DNA from: Agromyces salentinus
GTDB lineage: Bacteria > Actinomycetota > Actinomycetes > Actinomycetales > Microbacteriaceae
Reading direction: 5' to 3'
Assembly: GCF_009749395.1 (NCBI RefSeq)
Contig: NZ_WBIR01000021.1
Coordinates: 1-64,000 of the forward strand
Length of the DNA: 64,000 bases
Part shown: positions 1 through 8,691 of the stretch, piece after piece
Numbering within the stretch: position 1 is the first letter of the stretch
How the letters are laid out: each line of letters begins with the position of its first letter
Translations under genes and position numbers: made by a program
Notes under the pieces: model-generated
The model's database searches: none
Seen by the model: the letters and a program-made list of their open reading frames with translations, nothing else
What the model was told of the DNA's origin: nothing

Positions 1-229
1 GGTACGGTTCGATAGCCGCGGCGAGCTTCGCGGGCGACATCGACTGCAACCAGATCCGGCCCGGGCCGTGGATCTCGGCGAGGAAGAGCGAGTCACCGAA
101 GAACTTGTTCTTGATGCCCTTGACCGACGTGAACTCCAGGTTCATCTCCGCCTCGAACATCGCGAGGTGCCCCGGATGGATGAGCAGCGACTGCCCGGCC
201 GGCAGCTCGTACTGCGGCGGCGTCGACAC
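1..229 (-). pseudogene. AIM24/TIGR00266-family protein, 5'-truncated fragment running off the window
   Basis: Read on the minus strand, this stretch encodes a peptide with the hallmarks of the later part of AIM24-family proteins: a proline-rich turn and PGHLAMFEAE, then GLKN-like GIKNKFFGDSLF and GPGRIWLQSM. The family's function is unclear. The 3' end lies outside the window. The N-terminal part that should lie to the right is missing: similarity stops near position 229, where a TraG-like fragment on the other strand begins. A GTG at 229 could act as a new start, so a shortened protein is possible. I read it as a gene cut by an insertion or deletion that left mobile-element DNA. Identity rests on motif recall. 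Confidence 0.6.
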
Positions 230-230
230 C

Positions 231-795
231 GGATCGTTCTGGGAAGCCAAGACCCGCACCGCCCCGCAGTCCCTGCTGCACGCCGCAGCGATCGACCACT
301 GCTCACCCGCCGAGCTGTTCCGCTGGACCCTCGACCCCTCCGCCGCGCACGATGCCGTGTCGATCCTGCTCAGCAACCCGACTGCAGCCACTGGATGGGC
401 AGACTCAGTCCAGGCGATGCTCGAGGCAGACCCGCGCACGCGCGACTCGATCTGGCAGGGCGTCTCCCTCTCGCTCGGCGCGCTCGCTGATCCGCGAGTG
501 CTCGACTCCGTTTCTCCCGATGGGACTGAGGCGTTCGACCCGGAAGCCTTCCTCCGAAGCAACGGCAGACTGTATCTGCTCGCCACCGGTGCCGGCGCGA
601 ACAACTCCGCCGCACTCGTCGCAGCGTTCGTCGAAAACCTCGTCGAAACCGCCAGGCGCATCGCCGCAACAAACGCCGGCGCCCGACTCGACCCGCCCTT
701 GCTGCTCGCACCCGACGAGATCGGCAACCTCGCTCCTCTGCCCTCCCTGCCGAACCTGACGGCCGAGGGCGGCGGCACCGGAATCACGACCATGA
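231..795 (+). pseudogene. Remnant of a TraG/TraD-type conjugation coupling ATPase
   Basis: About 188 codons match the C-terminal ATPase region of TraG-like type IV secretion coupling proteins of actinobacterial conjugative elements. FWEAKTRTA, then DPRTRDSIWQGVSLSLGAL, ALVAAFVENLVETARRIA and the Walker B-like LLLAPDEIGNLAPLPSLP followed by GGGTGITTM are all present. The family's intact Walker A region and C-terminus are absent. The match begins abruptly at about 231 and ends abruptly after the ITTM motif, and the frame then runs into unrelated sequence. It therefore looks like a dead internal fragment. The Walker B aspartate-glutamate pair is kept. It lies close to a tRNA gene, a common integration site. 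Confidence 0.75.
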
Positions 796-851
796 CTCCA
801 CGAACCCGATCTAACCGAGTCGAACATGCTCTGCGGCCATGCTCGCCAAAC

Positions 852-886
852 AATAAACGGCGACAATAAACGCCGAATAAACGCCG
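852..886. repeat. Short tandem repeat, unit AATAAACGCCG
   Basis: Two exact 11-bp units lie at 865-875 and 876-886. A third with one change (AATAAACGGCG) lies at 852-862, separated by two bases. The array is AT-richer than its surroundings and lies between the TraG remnant and the tRNA gene. It may be an arm or binding-site array left by an integrated element; function is unknown. Confidence 0.7.
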
Positions 887-887
887 A

Positions 888-934
888 ATCCACCAGGTCC
901 TCACTCCCATTTCGGGGCGAGAATCCTGGTGGAT
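888..934. repeat. Perfect 10-bp inverted repeat between mobile remnant and tRNA-Thr
   Basis: ATCCACCAGG at 888-897 is matched by its exact reverse complement at 925-934, with a 27-base spacer. It lies 13 bases beyond the 3' end of the tRNA. It could be a tRNA terminator with a large loop, or a recombinase core site; the sequence does not decide. Confidence 0.55.
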
Positions 935-947
935 CAAGGGCTTTCGG

Positions 948-1020
948 AGCCGCCTGTGGGAATCGAACCCACGACCTTCTCATTACGAGTGAGACGCTCT
1001 GCCGACTGAGCTAAGGCGGC
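948..1020 (-). tRNA. tRNA-Thr (anticodon CGT)
   Basis: Folding the minus strand gives a complete cloverleaf: acceptor GCCGCCT pairing with AGGCGGC, D stem GCTC/GAGC, anticodon stem TCTCA/TGAGA around loop CTCGTAA (anticodon CGU, reads ACG threonine), and T stem GTGGG/CCCAC around TTCGATT. The discriminator is U and CCA is not encoded. A -10-like TAGACT (RNA sense) lies within an AT-rich stretch near 1060-1065. Mobile-element debris follows its 3' end. Confidence 0.95.
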
Positions 1021-1100
1021 CAGTGATGATCGAAGCTCGAGAGCACCGATCGGCACGAGAGTCTATGTTAGCGGGTTTCTGGACGCGCGTTGACCACCGC

Positions 1101-2678
1101 TCAGCAGGTCGTGCCGTCGTCGGGCACCGTCCCGTCGACGAAGTACGCCTCGACCGCGCCATCGACGCACTCGTTGGACTTGTTGTACGCCGTGTGCCCC
1201 TCGCCCTCATAGGAGAGGAGCACGCCGCTGTCGAGCTGGTCGGCGAGCGCGACGGCCCACGTGTACGGCGTCGCCGGGTCGTTGGTCGTGCCGATGACGA
1301 GGATCGGGGCCGCCCCCTCGGCGCGGATCGGCGCACGCTCGGCCGTCGAGGTCGCCGGCCAGTCCATGCAGCCGAGGTCGCCGTACGAGAAGTAGGGGCC
1401 GATCACCGGAGCCGCCTCCGCGATGCTCGCGGCCTTCTCGCGCATCACCGCCACGTCGGACTGGTACGTGTAGTCGAGGCAGTTGATGGCCAGGAACGAC
1501 TCCGTCGAGTTGTCGTTGTACGAGCCGTCCTCGTTGCGGCCGTAGTACCCGTCGGCGAAGGACAGCGCCGCGTCGGCGTCGCCCAGCATGACGGCCTCGA
1601 ACATGTCGCTGAGGTAGGGCCAGGACTCCGCGCTGTAGAGCGGGTACACGATCGCCGTGACGAGCGTGTCGGCGCCGACCTCGCGCCCGTCGCTGCCGCG
1701 CATCGGGCTGGCGTCGACGGAGGCCAGGAGACGGCTGATCTCGTCCATCGAGTCGTCGACGGTACCGCTGAAAGGGCATTCGGTGCCGGCGAGGCAGTCG
1801 TCGAGGTATGCGCGCAGCGCCGACTCGAACCCCTTCGCCTGCTCGCGCGAGACATCCGCCTCGCCGGCGGCCGGGTCGATCGCCCCGTCGAGGACGAGCC
1901 GGCCGACCTTGTCGGGGAAGAGGCCCGCATACGTGGCGCCGAGGAACGTGCCGTAGGAGTAGCCGAGGTAGGTGAGCTCATCGTCGCCGAGCGCGGCGCG
2001 CAGCATGTCGAGGTCGCGGGCGGCGCTCTTCGTGTCGACCTCGCCGAGCAGCTCGCCCGTGCCGTCGCCGCAGGCGGCGCCGAACTCGGTCTTCACCTGC
2101 AGGGTGTTCTGGATCCATTCGTCGCTGCCGCGCTCGCCCTCGACGATGCCGAAGAGGAACTCGTCCATCTCGGCCGGCTGGTAGCAGGCGACGGCCGAGG
2201 ACCGGCCGACGCCGCGTGGGTCGAACCCGACGACGTCGTAGTGCTGCTGCAGTGGCTCCCCCACCGCGTAGTCGAGCGAGTCGGCGACGAAGTCGTACCC
2301 CGAGCCGCCCGGCCCGCCGGGATTGACGAGCAGCGACCCGAGGCGCTCGCCGGTGGCCCGGTGCCGCACGAGGGCGAGGTCGATCTCGCCGGCAGAGGGG
2401 TCGTCCCAGTCGAGGGGCGCGGTCGCCGTCGCGCAGTCGAGCGAGTCGCCGCAGCCCTCCCAGCTCAGCGTCTGGCCGTAGAACGGCTCGAGCGCGGCGT
2501 CGACCGTCTCGCCCGTCGGCGTCGACTCCGACGTCGAGGGCTGCAGGATCGTGGGGACGCAGGCGGAGAGCACGAGCGCGGTCGCCGCTGCGGCGGCCAT
2601 GACGGCCAGGCGCGCGCCACGCCGCATCCGCCCGGTCGACGCGGCTCGACGGGATGACTGGCGGGTTGACTGGGTCAT
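1101..2678 (-). CDS. Secreted lipoprotein alpha/beta hydrolase, tripeptidyl-aminopeptidase-like
   Basis: A 525-residue exported serine hydrolase. The N-terminus has a basic stretch, a hydrophobic core and a lipobox LVLSAC with Cys40, so it should be a lipoprotein on the outer face of the membrane. The alpha/beta hydrolase core shows the oxyanion segment NPGGPGGSG (about 119-127), the nucleophile elbow GYSYG with Ser241, Asp467 in GTTNDPATP and His495 in GEGHTAYN, the last two in the TAP-like C-terminal domain. The family includes Streptomyces tripeptidyl aminopeptidases; substrate here is unknown. Its ATG overlaps the holB stop (ATGA), so the two are translationally coupled. Confidence 0.9.
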   Translation of the reverse strand: MTQSTRQSSRRAASTGRMRRGARLAVMAAAAATALVLSACVPTILQPSTSESTPTGETVDAALEPFYGQTLSWEGCGDSLDCATATAPLDWDDPSAGEIDLALVRHRATGERLGSLLVNPGGPGGSGYDFVADSLDYAVGEPLQQHYDVVGFDPRGVGRSSAVACYQPAEMDEFLFGIVEGERGSDEWIQNTLQVKTEFGAACGDGTGELLGEVDTKSAARDLDMLRAALGDDELTYLGYSYGTFLGATYAGLFPDKVGRLVLDGAIDPAAGEADVSREQAKGFESALRAYLDDCLAGTECPFSGTVDDSMDEISRLLASVDASPMRGSDGREVGADTLVTAIVYPLYSAESWPYLSDMFEAVMLGDADAALSFADGYYGRNEDGSYNDNSTESFLAINCLDYTYQSDVAVMREKAASIAEAAPVIGPYFSYGDLGCMDWPATSTAERAPIRAEGAAPILVIGTTNDPATPYTWAVALADQLDSGVLLSYEGEGHTAYNKSNECVDGAVEAYFVDGTVPDDGTTC

Positions 2679-3874
2679 GCGGCCCCTCGGTGGGTCTCTG
2701 GTGCTCGGATCGCGGAGACCAGCATGGCCTCCAGGGCCAGCGCGGGCGCGACGTTGCCCTCGATGCGCTCGCGCGCCTCTTGGATGGCGTCGAGCGTCGC
2801 GAGCGTGCGAGCAGGCGTCGCGGATGCCGCGGCCCGGCGCAGTCCGTCGATGATCTCGCGGTTGACCAGATCGACCTCGGCGTCGAGCTGGAGGAGCAGG
2901 ACGTCGCGGTAGAGGGTCGTGAGGTCGACGAGGATGCGGTCGATGCCATCGCGGAGGCTTCGGGTGGCGCGTCGCTTCTGGTCGTCCTCGAGCGCCTTGA
3001 TCTGCGATCGGAGGGCGGACGGCACCGCCTGCCCGGGCGCGATGCCGAGCGAGTGCAGCGCGTGCTCGCGCTCCTCCGCGTCGCGGAGCAGGGTGATCGC
3101 CTTGGCGTCGTCGCCGGCGATCTCGAGGTGGCGCGCGGCCGTCGCCACGGCCGTCGCCGCCGAGCGCACCTCGAGCGCGAGCCGCAGGGTCTCGGCTCGA
3201 CGCCGCCGCGCCTCGTCGCTGGTCGCGAGCCGGTGCGCCATGCCGATGTGGCTCTGCGCCTCCCGCGCGCATCGCTCGGCGAGCTCGGGCTCGATGCCGT
3301 CGCGGCGCACCAGGAGCGCTGCCACGTCGGCCACGCTCGGCATCAGCAGCCGGACGGAGCGGACGCGCGACCGGATGGTCGGGATGAGGTCGGCCTCGCT
3401 GGGTGCGCAGAGGATCCAGACGGTGCGCTCGGGGGGCTCCTCCAGTTCCTTCAGGAGGAAGTTCGAGGTCTGCTCGGTCATGCGATCGGCGTCTTCGACG
3501 ATGATCACGCGATGCCGGCCGACCGACGGCGCATAGTGCGAGCGCTTGACGATCTCGCGGACGTCGTCGCGCTTGATGATGACGCCCTCGGTGGCCAGCA
3601 CGTGGAGGTCGGGGTGGCTACGCGCCTGCACCTGGATGCGCGTCGGCTCGTCGCCGTCGGGCAGCCCCGAGATGAGGGCCACCGCGAACGCGTAGGCGAG
3701 GTTCGACCGACCCGAGCCCGGAGGACCGGTGACGAGCCAGGAGTGGGTCATCTGCTGCGACGCGACGACCGGTCCGGCGGATGCCTCGCGGCTGCCGCCG
3801 CCCGCCGCCTCGGCGGCCCCGCGGAACACCGCGATGGCCGCGTCCTGGCCGGTCAGCTCACTCCACACGCTCAC
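2675..3874 (-). CDS. holB: DNA polymerase III subunit delta' (clamp-loader)
   Basis: 399 residues of the clamp-loader AAA+ family that helps load the beta clamp at replication forks. It shows a P-loop-like GPPGSGRS (50-57) in which the usual lysine is arginine, a TEGVIIKRDDVREI segment, the sensor-region motif IVEDADRMTEQTSNFLLKELEEPPERT, and an SRVRSVRL sensor 1 arginine region. Loss of the Walker lysine fits delta', which need not hydrolyse ATP. It starts at GTG with a -10 box TAGCGT six bases before it, so the mRNA is probably leaderless. tmk and topA lie downstream on the same strand. Confidence 0.9.
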   Translation of the reverse strand: MSVWSELTGQDAAIAVFRGAAEAAGGGSREASAGPVVASQQMTHSWLVTGPPGSGRSNLAYAFAVALISGLPDGDEPTRIQVQARSHPDLHVLATEGVIIKRDDVREIVKRSHYAPSVGRHRVIIVEDADRMTEQTSNFLLKELEEPPERTVWILCAPSEADLIPTIRSRVRSVRLLMPSVADVAALLVRRDGIEPELAERCAREAQSHIGMAHRLATSDEARRRRAETLRLALEVRSAATAVATAARHLEIAGDDAKAITLLRDAEEREHALHSLGIAPGQAVPSALRSQIKALEDDQKRRATRSLRDGIDRILVDLTTLYRDVLLLQLDAEVDLVNREIIDGLRRAAASATPARTLATLDAIQEARERIEGNVAPALALEAMLVSAIRAPETHRGAA

Positions 3875-3880
3875 GGCACC

Positions 3881-3886
3881 ACGCTA
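3881..3886 (-). promoter_or_regulatory. -10 box of holB, predicted leaderless
   Basis: The minus strand reads TAGCGT, then six bases, then the GTG start. No Shine-Dalgarno sequence fits between, so transcription probably starts at the start codon. Confidence 0.6.
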
Positions 3887-3929
3887 CCTTCCGGCGCCGA
3901 CACGGGCGCCATCGAGGCGAGCACGCATG

Positions 3930-4550
3930 TCAGAGCAGTGCCACGACGCGCGCGCGGATCGTCTCCGCGATGACGTCGACGGGCTCAGCCGCGTAGATGA
4001 CGAGGAACCGCTCGGGCTCCGCTTCGGCGAGCGCGAGGAACGCACCCCGAACCCGGTCGTGGAACTCGGATGCCTCGGCCTCGAGCCGGTCGAACCGGGT
4101 GCGGGCGCCGTCGAGCCGCGCCCGGGCGGATGCCGCGTCGAGGTCGAGCAGGACCGTGAGATCGGGCTTGAGGCCATCGGTCGCCCACTCGGACAAGGAG
4201 CGGATGGCGTCGGGGTCGAGGACGCGGCCGGCGCCCTGGTACGCCACGGAGGAGTCGATGTAGCGATCCTGGATGACCACGTCGCCGCGATCCAGCGCCG
4301 GACGGACCAGGGTCGCGACGTGGTGCGCACGATCGGCCGCGTAGAGCAGCGCCTCCGCGCGCGGCGCGATGTCCCCGCGATGGTGCAGCACGATCTCGCG
4401 GACCTCGACTCCGACCTCGGTGCCGCCGGGCTCGCGGGTCCGGACGACCGCGCGGCCCTGCTCGGCCAGCCAGGACTCCAGCAGCTCGGCCTGCGTCGTC
4501 TTGCCGGTGCCGTCACCACCCTCGAGGGTGATGAAGACGCCGCGACTCAC
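3930..4550 (-). CDS. tmk: Thymidylate kinase
   Basis: 206 residues, normal for the family; phosphorylates dTMP to dTDP for DNA synthesis. The P-loop GGDGTGKT is at 11-18, followed by REPGGTEVGVEVREI and the DRYIDSSVAYQGAGR motif that contacts dTMP. It starts at GTG, which overlaps the topA stop codon (GTGA), so topA, tmk and probably holB-hydrolase form one minus-strand replication operon. The gap of about 55 bases to holB contains a separate leaderless promoter for holB. Confidence 0.95.
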   Translation of the reverse strand: MSRGVFITLEGGDGTGKTTQAELLESWLAEQGRAVVRTREPGGTEVGVEVREIVLHHRGDIAPRAEALLYAADRAHHVATLVRPALDRGDVVIQDRYIDSSVAYQGAGRVLDPDAIRSLSEWATDGLKPDLTVLLDLDAASARARLDGARTRFDRLEAEASEFHDRVRGAFLALAEAEPERFLVIYAAEPVDVIAETIRARVVALL

Positions 4551-7378
4551 GCCTCGCTCGGCTTCGTCGACGTCTTCGCAGCAGCCGTCGTCTTCGCGGC
4601 GGGCTTCTTGGCCGCGGGCTTCTTCGCCGCCGGCTTCTTGGCGGCGGGCTTCTTCGCCCGAGGAGCCGCGGGCCCCTTGTCGCGCTTGATCTGGAGCAGC
4701 TCGACGGCACGCTCGAAGGTGATCTCCTCGACCGACTCGGCTCGCGGGATCGTCGCGTTCGTCTCGCCGTCGGTGACGTACGGACCGAACCGGCCGTCCT
4801 TCACCTTGATCGGCTTGCCGCTCACCGGGTCCTCGGCAAACTCCTTCAACGCGCTGGACGCACGGCGGGCGCCGTACTTGGGCTGCGCCAGCAGCTCGAG
4901 CGCGCCGGGCAGGTCGATGTCGAAGATCGCATCCTCGCTCGGCAGGGTGCGGGTCTCGGCCGCCTTCTTCAGGTACGGGCCGTAGCGGCCGTTCTGGGCG
5001 GTGATCTCCTCACCGGACTCGGGGTCCAGTCCCACGACGCGCGGCAGGTCGAGCAGCTTGAGCGCGGTGTCGAGGTCGATCTCCTCGATCTGCATGCTCT
5101 TGAACAGCGAGGCCGTCCGGGGCTTGACCGCGGCGGGCTTCTTCGCGCCCCGCTTGGGCTTCGGGGCGTCGACCACTTCGCCGGTCGCGGGGTCGACGGT
5201 CGCGGCATCCGTCTCGGGCTCGGGCTCGAGCTCGGTCACGTACGGGCCGAACCGGCCGTCCTTGACGACGACCTCCTTGCCGTTCTCGGGGTTCACGCCG
5301 AGCACCCGATCGGTCTGTACGGGCGCGTCGATGAGCTCCTGCGCCTTGGCGGGGGTGAGCTCGTCGGGGGCGAGGTCGAGCGGCAGGTTGACGCGGCGCG
5401 GCGGCGCGTCGGCCGCGGCATCCGCATCGACGGTCTCGAGGTAGGGGCCGTACTTGCCGATGCGGAGGGTGATCGCATCGGTGATCTGGATGGAGTTGAT
5501 CTCGCGCGCGTCGATGTCGCCGAGGTTGTCGACGACCTGGCGGAGGCCGCGGTGCGTCTCGTTGCCGAAGTAGAACCCGTTGAGCCAGTCGACGCGGTCG
5601 GCCTCGCCGGACGCGATGCGGTCGAGGTCGTCCTCCATCTCCGCGGTGAAGTCGTACTCGACCAGGTCGCTGAAGTGCTCCTCGAGCAGGCGCACGACCG
5701 AGAACGCGATCCAGCTGGGCACGAGGGCCTGGCCGCGCTGCGTGACGTACCCGCGGTCGATGATGGTCGAGATGATCGAGGCGAAGGTCGACGGCCGGCC
5801 GATGCCGAGCTCCTCGAGTCGCTTCACGAGGCTGGCCTCGGTGTACCGCGGGAGCGGGCTCGTCTCGTGGCCCTTGGCCTCGACGTGCTCGAGGGCGATC
5901 TCCTGCCCCTCCTTCAGCGCGGGCAGCTTCGCCCCCTCGCCCGAGGCGTCCTCGGCGTTGCGCTCCTCGTCGCGTCCCTCCTCATAGGCGGAACGGAAGC
6001 CCGGGAAGGTGATGACGGTGCCGCTCGCGGTGAACTCGGCGATGGTGCCGCCGATCGTCGCGGTCGCGCCGTCGGGGGCGGATGCGTCGGCGGCCGTGGG
6101 GCCGACCTCGATGGTCACGGTCGCAGTCTGGCCCTTGGCATCGGCCATCTGCGACGCGACCGTGCGCTTCCAGATGAGGTCGTAGAGCTTGAACTCGCTG
6201 CCGCGCAGCACGCTCGCCAGCTCGGACGGGGTTCGGAACACCTCGCCGGACGGGCGGATCGCCTCGTGGGCCTCCTGGGCGTTCTTGGACTTGCCGGCGT
6301 ACACGCGCGGGGCCGAGGGGATCGACTCGGCGCCGTACAGCGCGGTGGCCTGGGCCCGGGCGGCGTCGATCGCCTGCTTCGAGAGCGAGACCGAGTCGGT
6401 ACGCATATAGGTGATGTACCCGTTCTCGTACAGCGACTGCGCGACCCGCATCGTGTCGCGCGCCGAGAGGCGGAGCTTCCGTCCGGCCTCCTGCTGCAGC
6501 GTCGACGTCGTGAACGGGGCGGCGGGACGGCGGGTCCACGGCTTCTGCTCGATCTTGGACACCGCGCGCCGCACGCCCGGCGCGCGCAGGGCCTCGGCGA
6601 GCGCCTGCGCGGTCGCCTCGTCGAGCACCGCGGCGCTGCCCTTGAGCCGGCCGAGGTCGTCGAAGTCGCGGCCGGCCGCGATCCGCTGGCCGCCCAGGCG
6701 GACGAGCTTCGCGTCGAACGCGGACGCCGCGGCGGCCTCCGGTGCGAACTTGCCGATGAGGTCCCAGTACTCGGCCGAGCGGAAGGCGAGGCGCTCGCGT
6801 TCGCGGTCGACGACGAGCCTCGTCGCCGCGGACTGGACGCGGCCCGCGGAGAGGCCGGGGCCGACCTTGCGCCAGAGCACCGGGGAGACCTCGTAGCCGT
6901 ACAGGCGGTCGAGAATGCGGCGGGTCTCCTGGGCGTCGACGAGCGCGGTGTCGAGTTCGCGCGTGTTGTCCTTGGCGCGCTGGATCGCGTCCTTCGTGAT
7001 CTCGTGGAAGACCATGCGGCGCACGGGCACCTTGGGCTTCAGCTCCTGCAACAGGTGCCAGGCGATGGCCTCGCCCTCGCGGTCCTCATCCGTCGCGAGG
7101 AGGAGTTCGTCGGCGTTCTTGAGCGCGCGCTTGAGCTCGGCGACCGTCTTCTTCTTCGAGTCGGAGACGACGTAGTAGGGCTCGAAGCCGTTGTCGACGT
7201 CGACCGAGAACTTGCCGAGCCCGCCCTTCTTCAGTTCGGGCGGAAGGTTCTTGGGCTCGATGAGGTCGCGGATGTGACCGACCGACGAGAGCACCTCGTA
7301 GCCGTCGCCCAGGTATTGGGCGATCGACTTCATCTTGGTCGGTGACTCGACGATGACCAGTTTCTTCGCGCCTGACAC
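4547..7378 (-). CDS. topA: DNA topoisomerase I (type IA) with lysine-rich tail
   Basis: 943 residues. The Toprim domain is at the N-terminus (VIVESPTK; acidic DEDREGE about 98-103), and the catalytic tyrosine is Y324 in GYITYMRTDS. The enzyme relaxes negative supercoils. After the core come several repeated C-terminal modules of the form GRYGPY/GRFGPYV typical of actinobacterial TopA, which lacks zinc fingers. The tail carries four KKPAA repeats (encoded about 4592-4658), a basic DNA-binding tail also seen in mycobacterial TopA. The reading frame is open upstream, but GTG at 7378 has an AGAGGAG ribosome site at good spacing and gives the usual start SGAKKLVIVESP. Confidence 0.95.
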   Translation of the reverse strand: MSGAKKLVIVESPTKMKSIAQYLGDGYEVLSSVGHIRDLIEPKNLPPELKKGGLGKFSVDVDNGFEPYYVVSDSKKKTVAELKRALKNADELLLATDEDREGEAIAWHLLQELKPKVPVRRMVFHEITKDAIQRAKDNTRELDTALVDAQETRRILDRLYGYEVSPVLWRKVGPGLSAGRVQSAATRLVVDRERERLAFRSAEYWDLIGKFAPEAAAASAFDAKLVRLGGQRIAAGRDFDDLGRLKGSAAVLDEATAQALAEALRAPGVRRAVSKIEQKPWTRRPAAPFTTSTLQQEAGRKLRLSARDTMRVAQSLYENGYITYMRTDSVSLSKQAIDAARAQATALYGAESIPSAPRVYAGKSKNAQEAHEAIRPSGEVFRTPSELASVLRGSEFKLYDLIWKRTVASQMADAKGQTATVTIEVGPTAADASAPDGATATIGGTIAEFTASGTVITFPGFRSAYEEGRDEERNAEDASGEGAKLPALKEGQEIALEHVEAKGHETSPLPRYTEASLVKRLEELGIGRPSTFASIISTIIDRGYVTQRGQALVPSWIAFSVVRLLEEHFSDLVEYDFTAEMEDDLDRIASGEADRVDWLNGFYFGNETHRGLRQVVDNLGDIDAREINSIQITDAITLRIGKYGPYLETVDADAAADAPPRRVNLPLDLAPDELTPAKAQELIDAPVQTDRVLGVNPENGKEVVVKDGRFGPYVTELEPEPETDAATVDPATGEVVDAPKPKRGAKKPAAVKPRTASLFKSMQIEEIDLDTALKLLDLPRVVGLDPESGEEITAQNGRYGPYLKKAAETRTLPSEDAIFDIDLPGALELLAQPKYGARRASSALKEFAEDPVSGKPIKVKDGRFGPYVTDGETNATIPRAESVEEITFERAVELLQIKRDKGPAAPRAKKPAAKKPAAKKPAAKKPAAKTTAAAKTSTKPSEA

Positions 7379-7592
7379 CAGACTCCTCTGTATTCCGTGA
7401 TGGAGATCGCACGCGGACCGCGCCCCCGAGCGGTGTGCCGCCGAGCGACCGAATGCCCCCGACAAGCCACACCATACACATATTGACCGTGAGCGCACCG
7501 ATGCGCCGACCCGCCGTGGCACCGGTCCGGCACGTACGGCGGGCCGTGGGACCCCCCTTGCGTTCCGCGCGGAGCGGAGGACAATCGAGACC

Positions 7593-7829
7593 ATGGACAC
7601 CTCTTCCACGAGCACGTACACCGCCAAGCTGATCGACGGGCCGCTCGAGGGCAAGACGGTCGCGACCGCCTTCCTCGACTCGGGCGAGCCTCGGCCGAGA
7701 CTCGAGCTCAACGTCGAGCAGGGCAAGCACTACGTCTATGGGCGCGGGGCCGGTCTCGAGTTCAGCGCCGACGACGACGACCGCCCGACGGCGGTCGAGT
7801 ACCGGTTCCTCGAGACCACGTTCGAGTGA
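7593..7829 (+). CDS. Small conserved hypothetical protein (78 aa)
   Basis: I do not recognise a family. The protein is soluble and acidic, has no membrane segment or signal, and ends in a run of aspartates followed by EYRFLETTFE. It lies alone between topA and the tad cluster, divergent from topA, with GC-rich noncoding DNA behind it. A GGAGG lies 12 bases before ATG and a GACAAT box 7 bases before, so initiation could be by either route. Codon use matches the neighbours (GC-ending codons), which supports it being a real gene. Confidence 0.7.
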   Translation: MDTSSTSTYTAKLIDGPLEGKTVATAFLDSGEPRPRLELNVEQGKHYVYGRGAGLEFSADDDDRPTAVEYRFLETTFE

Positions 7830-7962
7830 TCGCCCGGCGGCCCGGCTGAGCGCCGCGCCGCTGGTGGGTAGCGTGGCGTGACGGCGGGGCGCGGCGTACG
7901 CTTCCGCGCCGCGCTGGGGCCGTGCCGCGCGCTGGTGGGCCGCGCCGTGCCGTGCCGTGCGC

Positions 7963-8361
7963 TCACGGTGCGCTCCCCGGCGGTCCTGCGCGAGCGGATG
8001 CCACGGGCTCGATGCCCGGGATCGCGCTCGCGACGGCGACCACGACGACGCTGACCGCGCCATCGACCGCGCATGAGACGAGTCGTCCGCCGTTCCTCGC
8101 CGCGAGTCGGGTGGCGACGTCGCACGGGGTGCCGATGATCGCGCCCGAGGCGGCATCGGCCGCGGCGAGCGCCGACGCATCGGCGGCGCCCGCCGCTCGG
8201 CGAACGTCGGCGTAGGTCGAGATCGCGCCGAGGGTCAACGTCGTGAGCAGCACGAGCGCGCCGACGATGCCGACGGCGACGATGCTCGCGGCGCCGTGCT
8301 CGCCGTGGCCGGGCCGAGTCGATGGCCTGTGGCAGGGTGGCCGCACCATCGGGCGGCCCAT
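7963..8361 (-). CDS. TadE-like secretion-neighbourhood protein (Rv3654c type)
   Basis: 132 residues. After a proline/arginine-rich start comes GEHGAASIVAVGIVG and a single hydrophobic helix (about 24-48), then an alanine-rich stretch ADASALAAADAASG. This matches the last small pseudopilin-like gene of actinobacterial tad clusters, next to TadE. Its likely role is a minor subunit or assembly factor of the Flp pilus. ATG overlaps the upstream stop by one base (TGATG), so translation is coupled to the TadE gene. Confidence 0.75.
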   Translation of the reverse strand: MGRPMVRPPCHRPSTRPGHGEHGAASIVAVGIVGALVLLTTLTLGAISTYADVRRAAGAADASALAAADAASGAIIGTPCDVATRLAARNGGRLVSCAVDGAVSVVVVAVASAIPGIEPVASARAGPPGSAP

Positions 8362-8669
8362 CAGCGGCCGCCCGCCATCGCGCAGGACTCGCTCCGCAAC
8401 GGCACCGCCGCGAGGAGCCCGCCGCCAGAGGCCCCGAGCGTGACGCACACGAAGGTGCCGTCATCCGAACTCTCGAACGAGGACGGCGAGGCGATGCGGT
8501 GCGCGATGCCGGCCGCCTCGGCGGACGACTCGCCCCGGCCGAGCGATCGCGCGGATGCCGCGGCGGCATCCGTCAGGCGGACCTCGAGCGCGACCAGGTG
8601 CACCGCCGCGAGGCAGATGGCGAGGACGAGCATGATCGCGGGCAGCGCGACGGCGAACTCCGCCGTCAC
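8361..8669 (-). CDS. TadE-family pilus assembly protein
   Basis: A 102-residue protein beginning TAEFAVALPAIMLVLAICLAAV, the class III prepilin-like helix with the conserved glutamate typical of TadE, followed by a small extracellular domain with two cysteines. The start is uncertain. I chose the GTG at 8669, which puts the TAEF motif at the N-terminus. No ATG precedes it in frame before the upstream gene, and the ribosome site is weak, so coupling to the DUF4244 gene 22 bases upstream is likely. Confidence 0.75.
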   Translation of the reverse strand: MTAEFAVALPAIMLVLAICLAAVHLVALEVRLTDAAAASARSLGRGESSAEAAGIAHRIASPSSFESSDDGTFVCVTLGASGGGLLAAVPLRSESCAMAGGR

Positions 8670-8691
8670 GCTGCCGCGATCATGCCACCGC

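Noticed and set aside
1023-2657. Long open frame on the strand opposite the secreted hydrolase
   Set aside because: High GC leaves few stop codons. The sequence is charged, low-complexity shadow coding with no motifs. The same applies to long frames opposite acs, glmS, guaB, topA and ptsI.
2675-3874. Loss-of-function in holB because the Walker lysine is arginine
   Set aside because: Delta' subunits often lack a working ATP site, so this is not a sign of decay.
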